Positions 57,115 through 64,000 of a DNA stretch of 64,000 nucleotides are shown one piece after another (positions within the stretch are counted from its first letter, which is position 1; each line of letters opens with the position of its first letter). The notes beneath the pieces were generated by a model that searched no databases, was not told the origin of the DNA, and worked only from the letters and a program-made list of their open reading frames with translations. The translations under genes were made by a program, and so were the position numbers. The stretch spans positions 33,509,501-33,573,500 of the forward strand of contig NC_059385.1 in the NCBI RefSeq assembly GCF_019703515.2, in the 5' to 3' direction. Source of the stretch: Myxocyprinus asiaticus (Eukaryota > Chordata > Actinopteri > Cypriniformes > Catostomidae).

Positions 57115-58676
57115 CTAGGTCTGCACATCTGAGGCTTGGAAATCCAGGGCTCTGGCATTGCCTTCGTGCCCTTGGGCAGGGCGCACACGTGTCTCCCATG
57201 CTTGTTGCGCGTACCTTCTGATTTCCTGCATGGTGGGGTTGCCCGTTCTGTAGTGCATTGTGACGTCATATCGCACACACTCTTGGAGGTTGTGAAGGAA
57301 GAGAGACTTGAAAGCCCGTTCCTCCTCCAGACCTGGTGCGTTACTTCCTTGGAAGTATGCGGTTCTCAGGCATCTGTAATACTCACGTGGAGGCACGTGC
57401 CTCTTCTGGGTGATGGCGAAAGCACCTATGGTAGCGGAGGCTTCGTCGATATACAGCGAATACTCCTCGTGTAGGGCTTACACAGAGCTGAGTATTGGTT
57501 TCGGGTACCAGTCGGTAGCATTTCTTTGAACACATGGACACTCCTTACCGTGGTCTTCCATATGAGCTTGAGTTTTTCACGCGACAAAACGTAAGGCAAG
57601 TCAACCAGGCAGTGCTCAATTTCTCTGAGATAACTGTCGGTGTTTGAATCTCAATTACTTGGGTCAAAGCGCTCTATGTCCCCTGCGAGGGACTCGAGTT
57701 GTCGGATGCGCAAGCCTTGGTGTCGGTATGACCACGGGTCGTCCGAGTCATCCGAAACACCATAGTCACTCGGATCGCTATAGCGATGAGGACGACTTCT
57801 TCCCCTTCGGGGTGGGGAAGGAGTCCAGTTGACGCGTGGGAGTGGACCCCGGGTTGCGTACAGCTCCCTGGCTAATGGGATCTTCGAGATGCTTACACAA
57901 CTCTGGGCTTGGAAGTAATTTTCCCCCCTCCGTGGTGTGGAATCAGTCGGTTTGAAACGCAAGGTGGCATGACTGAAAACTGACTGGGGGGGGGGCAACT
58001 GTAAGGAGGGGCACCTGCATCCAACCAGCAGGCCGCTGGAGGAGCTTGAATGGTGTCTTGGAGGACGAAGTCAGAGACTGTACCACTGGGGCAGCTCGGC
58101 TCCTAGCGTGTGTCCCTGGGTTTCTCAGGGGCACATTTCTATGCATAGTGCTAAAGAGGGGGCCCTCTTCTATGTCAGATGTTGTGCTGTGCGTTTCAGC
58201 TGCACTTACCTGATCTGACTCTACTCTTAGCTGGGCAGCTTGAAGCTGCCTGCACAGGGTTTTGTTTTCCTCCGCATCCAGGTGTTATCTTCCTCTGCCT
58301 GTACTTTCTCAGCTTGGGTGCACCTATCTTCTTGGTGCAGGCTGAGATTTTCCCTCTGCACCGCTTGGTAGCTGCTCTGCAGCTGGGCGAGCTGGGCCTG
58401 GTGCTCTGCGGTTTGCGATTGGGTTCTGCGGTGATGAAGAAGGAACATTTGGCCCACTAGGTCTGGGATTGCGTGCTTTGGCTTCCTGACTGGGTTGTTG
58501 ACATAATCAACTAGTTCCTGCAATGCTTCATCACAACAACTAATATTGTAGCTGTTAAGGTTATCTCTCTCCTCTACAGAGAGACGGAGGACAGCAGCGA
58601 CCACATCTTGCGGTGCTGGGTCATCTGACCTCTGTGGAGCTTCAGCTCCAGCCAAGTGGGGTGATTGGCGACTCAT
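57115..58676 (-). pseudogene. gag of the provirus
   Basis: ATG at 58676 lies about 430 nt after the PBS and opens a 149-codon frame (MSRQSPHLAGAEAPQ...), with a Gln/Arg-rich coiled-coil-like middle (HQAQLAQLQSSYQAVQREN). Frames at 57998-57651 and 57396-57115 continue with an Arg/Ser/Pro-rich linker and a helical capsid-like part (RAFKSLFLHNLQECV, RRYAQQAWETRV). Further basic sequence to about 56822 may be nucleocapsid. Several frameshifts and stops interrupt it. I do not recognise the gag family. A C-run near 57006 and a G-run near 57986 are likely indel hotspots. Confidence 0.7.
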
Positions 58677-59106
58677 TTTACTGTGGCAGTAAAAATTCTT
58701 GCGACACAGTGGCTCTGATAACTTGTTGTTTTACATTTTCTATAATGCTGACACGAACGCACAGGTGACAGGCTTCGACCTGTGGCTTATGGGTTACTGT
58801 TATGTAATGTGCAAATTTCACTACGTTCTCTCTTTGGTGGACGTCAATAAGGTGACTTGGCACCTCTCTGTAACATCTAGGTGAAAGCATTAGGAGTTAA
58901 ATAACAACAACAGCAGGCTTTGAGCAGACTATCGTAAATTGACCAACCCCTAATTCACTCTTAAGAGCACTTTCACACCACACTGGCTTATGCTTGGCAA
59001 GTTGTGAGAAGTCAATTGTCAAACAGAACCAAACCTTTATGTAATGATTCAAGTTATTACTTTGGATTCTTATGCATACACACTGTGACAAACTGGCACG
59101 TACAAT

Positions 59107-59124
59107 TCCTCACATGGGGCGCCA
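59107..59124 (-). other. Primer binding site, tRNA-Lys-like
   Basis: The minus strand reads TGGCGCCCCATGTGAGGA, 7 nt from the LTR edge. The first eight bases match tRNA-Lys primers (TGGCGCCC). The rest is closest to the tRNA-Lys1,2 type, with several mismatches. Confidence 0.65.
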
Positions 59125-59131
59125 ATTATTA

Positions 59132-61212
59132 TGTAGGTTCTACTGGTTGTTTAGATCAGTGTTACTATCAGAAATAATTAATAATTATTTATTTAGTTAT
59201 TAATTAATATTTAAATTAAATAATAGAAACTCATTAAAGCCTCATACGGGGCACCAGTAAATGTAGTGCGCTACGTTCAGGAGGGGGTTTGGTTATTAGC
59301 AATAATTAATAATTATCAAAGATAATTATCAATTATTAAAATCAATAGAACATTGATTTGAATCAATGTTAGCTCTTTTAATCCTTCACATCAGCAATCA
59401 AAGATAACCATCAAATTCAATAGAATATTAATTATTATCAAAGATAATCATTCATTATTAAAATCAATGGAACATTGATTAGAATTAACACTAGCTTATT
59501 GATCCTTCAAATATAACAATCATCAAAGATAATTATCAATTATCAAAAATCAATAGAATATTAATAAGGATTAATATTGCCGGGGCACCACCCTGGAATC
59601 AGGGACTAATAACCAGATAGTATAACAGTCTCAATATTAGATTGTTCTCTTAGGAAAATCGACATCCGAATAATATCAACCTTCGAAAAGAAACAATGAA
59701 GGCTTGAATCCGAGCACTGACATCCCCTGTCAGCATTTGACACAAGTGTATGCAAAACAAACCAAAACACTTCCCTTTGAAATATAACAAAGTTTATTTA
59801 TGCAGTAATATCAATTAGTAATTAATACAATGCAGTCAATAAACTTCTGACTTACAACTACAAACTAAACAGTGACATGATTAGATATGGTAACCATAAT
59901 AAGCCTATAACACATGAGAGGAAGGTAGGTGTGTGTGTGTGTGTGTGTGTGTGTATAAGTGTAAGGTGTGATGTGCACAAAATGGCGGATGTGACTCTCG
60001 TGGAGAGTACGTCACGCAAGATTTCCGGCCAGAGAATATGGCCGCGAATGTGGGCGGAGAGAAGCCAGTTAATGGTGTCTGCCCATTTACCACGTGTCTC
60101 CACTTGTACGATAACTTAGGGACAAAGCTGAGCTTTATCACGAAGTTATCTACTAGCCAAAAGTGTGTGCGAGAATGTTTGTGAGGGGTCACATGTGTGT
60201 GTGGTTAGTATGAGAGCGAAAGAGAATAAAGTGGCGGCATCAAAGCTGGTTTTGCAATCATGGGAGAGAAAGCATCTGTTAGTTTATCACTCAGAGACAT
60301 GGTGGACGGCTTGTAAACTGTCCTGCAGTCTTTGGTTCTTTAATGGATAAACTCAGTGTGCTGGTCTCACCCACGATGGCAGAAATATTCAACAGTCCAA
60401 TGTGGTTGGACTACAACACAGCAGATCTCATTCATGATAACAGTACATTACAGTAATACCTTGAGTATTATTAGCAGCAATGAGCGGACTCGGCGGTCCG
60501 TAAACTGTACAAGCAATAACCTTGATACACAAGAATAACACACTATAATATTCTATCTCTGCCCAGGCGTAAACCTCTTACTTGAATTACATGAGGACGC
60601 AGGTAGAAAGTGTGTTCATCCGCTCTGTCGGCGGGCATTATGGCTGCTGATTTTCGGTGGGCTGGCGGAGAAATCCACGACGTCGACTTGATTGAAGAGG
60701 GCAAAGATATCTTTTCTCTTCACTTCTGCAGGCAAACGGATGAAGATGCGGATTGCTCAGCTGTCTCCTTCAGATCCGTTAGAGTGTTCGGTGGAACACA
60801 GAGTAATCTTAACTCGTCCAGCGAGATGGAGATTGTATGGCCACAGTTTCAAGTCGGATGTTACTTCCTTGTGCCACGAGGCTACACCTGAGAGCAGCGA
60901 TGAGCTGTGTCTACACACGGCGAGCAAAGTTGCTGGAAGCAATTCCCGGAAGGATCTTAGAGATATTTCTATTCCCGATGACATCATTGTTGAGGGGCAT
61001 TCTGTTGTGTGCCTCATCCAATAGGAGTTGAGAGTTCGATCTTTTAGTGAGCTAGGCTTCATGGGATTTGTAGTCTGTTTTGGACTCCCTTTGTTTGATT
61101 TTGGTGTGGTTTTTATCAGTAAAATTTATGACTTTGTGTGTGGGCCTCAGTCAGGTTTTATGACTGTGTTAGGCCTGCCTTTGTCTTCTATCTGGATACA
61201 TGAGGCCCAACA
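59132..61212 (-). repeat. 5' LTR of the provirus, 2081 bp
   Basis: TGTTGGGCCTCATG...CCTACA on the minus strand, with AATAAA at 59793-59798. It keeps a segment around GGGAGAGAAAGCATCTG (60260-60280) that is missing from the 3' LTR but present in the solo LTR. Its U3 part (60620-61200) differs from both other LTRs at many positions. (GT)n lies at 59930-59954. Confidence 0.92.
60610..61024 (+). other. Frameshifted copy of the LTR antisense open frame
   Basis: Two overlapping plus frames (60610-60891 and 60692-61024) together correspond to the frame open in the other two LTRs, so a frameshift lies near 60710-60760. This argues against strong constraint. Confidence 0.3.
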
Positions 61213-61787
61213 CTTCTAATTGCAAAATAGACTGCAGAAGATGAGTTTATAAGCTTTAATTTGATACCAAGTTTGTGAACATTAATGAAGTTTTTGATAT
61301 GACAAAAGCATTTGTTTTATAGCCACATCCAAATGGCCCACCTGTTGGCCAGTGACAGTTAACAGGTTTAAAATGGGCATGTAAGCCGGCCTCTGTAGCA
61401 CCCCCATTTTCACCTACAGTCACCAAAATTGGTATGTATATTGTTCTCATCAAGCTGGACAACATTCAGAATTATAATTCTTAGCTCCGCCCAACAGGAA
61501 GTTGTCCATTTTGGATTTTTAGAATATTGCATTCTCTGAACTTTTAAATACTCCTCCTAGGTGATTCATGAGACTGTCACCACATTTAGACAACATTATG
61601 CCAAGATATTGAAGATGCTAAATTGCGAATAGATTTTGAAATATCGAATGGTGTTGCCATAGCGAGGCATTAAATTAATGGCAAAAAATGGGAAACAAAC
61701 AGTGTCCATATCTTCTGTGTGCAATGTGTGATTTAGATCAAAATTGAGATGTATGTTGGGGGCTAATCACATGGATTTGCAAAACAT
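61213..61787. other. Repeat-like flank, not assigned
   Basis: Contains GTAGCACCCCCATTTTCACC and CCGCCCAACAGGAAGT, reminiscent of the non-coding composite repeats at 26-46 kb, but without the tag or arrays. Confidence 0.35.
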
Positions 61788-62755
61788 GAACAGCAAAACG
61801 CCAGTACAGGAACAAGATTGAAGGACAGTTTAACACCACCAACTCTAGAAGCATGTGGCAGGGAATTAACATCTTCATGGACTTTAAAGGGAATAAAAAC
61901 TCCGCCATGAACACCGCTGCCTCAACCGGATGAGCTAAATACTTTTTATGCTCGTTTTGAGGAAAATACGAAGCTACTTGAATTAAGTTCACTCTCCGTC
62001 TCTGTAGCAGATGTAACCCAATCCTTCCGACGGGTGAATATCCGCAAAGCCGTGGGTGCAGACGGCATTCCGGGCTGCGTCATCAGAGCGTGCGTGAACC
62101 AGCTGGCTAGTGTTTTTACGGACATTTTCAACCTTTCCCTCTCTTTGTCTGTAGTCCCCACATGCTTTAAAATGGCCACCATTGTGCCTGTTCCAAAGCA
62201 ATCAAAAATCAAATTAGTCTTCCTGTCAAGCAGACGCCAGGTGGTTAGAATAGGCAGCAACATCTCCTCATTACTGACCCTCAACACTGGAGCCCCACAG
62301 GACTGTGTTCTCAGCCCACTCTTGTATTCCTTGTACACACATGACTGTGTGGCAACACATAGCTCCAATACCATCATTAAGTTTGCTGATGACACGACGG
62401 TGGTAGGTCTGATCACTGACAATGATGAAACAGCCTACAGAGAGGAGGTGCACACTCTGACACACTGGTGTCAGGAGCACAACCTCTCCCTCAACGTCAG
62501 ATTGACAAAGGAGCTTGTGGTGGACTTCAGAAGAAAAGACAGAGAACACAGTCCCATCACCATCAATGGAGCACCAATGGAGAGAGTCAGCAGTTCCTGG
62601 GTGTCCACATCACTGAGGAACTCACATGGTCCATCCACACTGAAGTCGTTGTGAAGAAGGCTCATCAGCGCCTCTTCCTCCTGAGATGGCTTAGGAAGTT
62701 TGGAATGAACCGCCACATCCTCACATCTCCAGTTCTTGAGTTGGAGTTTCTGTTT
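61788..62755 (+). pseudogene. L2/CR1-like LINE reverse transcriptase fragment
   Basis: The linker before RT is readable at 61790-61925 (RQYRNKIEGQF, SMWQGINIF). The main frame 62034-62654 then gives [18 protein letters not shown] and [18 protein letters not shown]. After an internal deletion it gives [20 protein letters not shown] and [10 protein letters not shown] (from 62382), so the catalytic FADD box is intact but the Gly of the GxPQG box is Asp. A frameshift near 62590 moves the end (FLGVHITEELTWS, HQRLFLLRWLRKFG) to a second frame. Neither the endonuclease nor a 3' UTR is present. The orientation is opposite to the element at 7-9 kb. Confidence 0.85.
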
Positions 62756-63317
62756 CATCTGATCGGTGTATGTTTTGATTGCCGATCCGTCGCTGGAATG
62801 TGTTATTTTGAATTTATGATAAATGTTTGTTCTGGCTGTTATCAGGGTCGATTAGAGTTAGCAATTTTTTCTGAAGCTGGCGCTCTTTTCCAGGAAATAG
62901 AAAAGCGAAATATGTCCCCCATTGTGATTGCCTTCTCGGCCGTATTGTTTGTATGTAGAGTGTGTTTTGTCTTTATCTCTCTCTCTTAATCGATCTCAGG
63001 TGTGGGGTATCCATGTGATCCAATTGTTAATGGAGAGCACTGGCATGCAGTGTGTTTCCTTCCTATATAAACCGAGTGTTTCATGGCTGGGTTGTGCGAT
63101 GGGTGTTTATGAGCTGTGTCATCTTGGACACCGGTGCTCTTGCGCAAATTCCCGCTGCTGGAGCAGATTTTCCTGTTATTTTTGTATCTACACAATGTTG
63201 ATATGGCAACAAGTAAACTAATGAAGTTTCATCTTACCAGCATGTGTGGATATAACACACACATAATATGGCATAACATGCCTAAACAATATTTTTTCAT
63301 CCTTTCATTCTGATTGA
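62756..63317. other. Unassigned stretch between two LINEs
   Basis: Includes TATATAAACCGAGTG at 63065 and several short frames without recognisable motifs. It may be 5' sequence of the Tx1-like LINE that follows, but it does not match copy A by eye. Confidence 0.35.
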
Positions 63318-64000
63318 CCTTTTTTGGAGTTTGTTTTGAGTTTTTTCACGAGATATTGGAATGATTACGTCATCCGTTGAACTCATAACAGCTGGCTCAC
63401 TGAACATTTGTTTGTCTGTCCGAGGAATCTGAACGGTTTTATATCAGCTGGAATTTGTTTTGTGGAAGATCACACCTTTAAAACAGTTCTGTGAATGAAT
63501 CTACACATTCTTTGTGTTCATTCTTCCTATTGACTGGGTTTATTTCACAAAGTATTTTCTGTTATGTAATTTTGCTTCACAAATTTGTGAGGCAAAATTG
63601 AGCAATCCGATGGCAAAGTTGTTGTGGGGACCGCTGGCACCCCTCATGATATAATATTGGGAGGAGACTTTAATCTCTTGATGGACACAGTCCTTGATCA
63701 CAGTGAAGCAAAAGTGTGTAAGCCCCCTAGAGCAACACTGACGCTTCACAGGATGTGTAAAAATCTTGGTCTTACGGATATTTGGAGACTTTTGAACCCA
63801 TCTGGTAGGGACTATACATTTTTTTTTTCATCAGTCCATAAGATTTATTCTAGAAGAGATTTTTTTTTTTTATATCCAAATCCCTCATTTCATCTGTTTT
63901 TGATTGCTCAATTGGAAATATTTTAGTCTCAGATCATGTCCTGGTGAGTTTAGAGGTGATGCCACATATAGAGAAAAAGAAATCATATAGTTGGTGCCTT
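63318..64000 (+). mobile_element. Tx1/L1-like LINE, copy C, runs off the window
   Basis: 63318-63625 matches the inter-ORF region of copy A (CTCATAACAGCTGGCTCACT, CAATCCGATGGCAAAGTTGT). At about 63630 it jumps to endonuclease sequence. The frame 63624-63926 gives HDIILGGDFNLLMD, RMCKNLGLTDIWR and RDYTFFFSSVHKIYS, homologous to copy B at 43980-44180. The N-terminal endonuclease is deleted. The final bases match 44290-44360 of copy B, so the element continues to the right. Confidence 0.8.

Larger units (their letters stand above)
52606..61212 (-). mobile_element. Endogenous provirus, 8.6 kb, with two LTRs
   Basis: Minus-strand order: 5' LTR (61212-59132), PBS (59124-59107), gag (58676 to about 57115), protease (about 56600-56250), envelope-like sequence (about 56090-54940), polypurine tract (54550-54537), 3' LTR (54536-52606). 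The internal part is only 4.6 kb. No reverse transcriptase, RNase H or integrase motif was found between protease and envelope, so pol is deleted apart from the protease. All genes carry stops or frameshifts. Flanking 4-mers GTTC and CTTC match at three positions, weak support for a target duplication. Primer and gene order fit a retrovirus or an envelope-bearing LTR retrotransposon. I cannot assign the genus. Confidence 0.88.

Noticed and set aside
62999..63196. A short solo LTR suggested by TGTGGGG...CTACACA and a TATATAAA box
   Set aside because: The flanks show no target duplication and there is no polyadenylation signal at the right distance.

Overview
The window looks like fish nuclear DNA: AT-rich, almost free of long open frames, and packed with teleost-type mobile elements (Tc1/mariner, hAT-type MITEs, a Kolobok-like element, DIRS, L2/CR1-like and L1/Tx1-like LINEs, endogenous retroviruses) plus (TA)n and (CA)n microsatellites. 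A cypriniform (carp/zebrafish-type) genome is my inference from the repeat families; no single sequence proves it. I saw no rRNA or tRNA gene, no CRISPR array and no bacterial gene.

Left part (1-18.7 kb). A minus-strand endogenous retrovirus runs off the left edge (5' LTR about 2324-2795, tRNA-Trp-type primer site 2303-2320, gag-like frame 782-1111). A dead DIRS-like element follows (3.1-4.7 kb). The only host gene I can support is the 3' part of an unidentified plus-strand gene. Its exon candidates at 5503-5565, 14655-14798 and 17636-17934 have matching splice phase, and an alternative last exon may lie at 15298-15437. Its introns hold a decayed minus-strand L2-like LINE, a 640-bp MITE, a Kolobok-like transposon with a nested hAT MITE, and several other MITEs.

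Middle part (18.7-26.5 kb). A hAT-type MITE has been split by a 5-kb Tx1/L1-like LINE (copy A), which carries 5'-UTR tandem repeats and a broken ORF1 and ORF2. L2-like fragments and an LTR fragment follow.

Composite-repeat part (26.5-46.7 kb). Five head-to-tail copies of a non-coding composite repeat begin near 26.50, 29.74, 33.84, 41.01 and 45.90 kb, each with a GCAAGC(G/A)GCAAT-type tag. Three copies carry satellite-like arrays: a 138-bp monomer, and in two of those also a 170-bp monomer. The two monomers align and appear to be homologous. The block has been interrupted by a solo LTR (38817-40596, 4-bp target duplication), a fold-back hAT MITE with a perfect 8-bp duplication (41110-41302), a second Tx1 LINE copy, and a BED-zinc-finger fragment. 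This block is the best candidate here for something undescribed.

Right part (46.7-64 kb). A young Tc1-like transposon (48925-50505) has about 199-bp inverted repeats that look identical by eye, and a transposase with one frame break. A hAT-like MITE follows, then a complete minus-strand provirus (52606-61212) with about 2-kb LTRs, PBS, PPT, gag, protease and an envelope-like gene but no recognisable reverse transcriptase. An L2-like RT fragment and a third Tx1 LINE copy run off the right edge.

Boundaries of degenerate elements are approximate because everything was read by eye.
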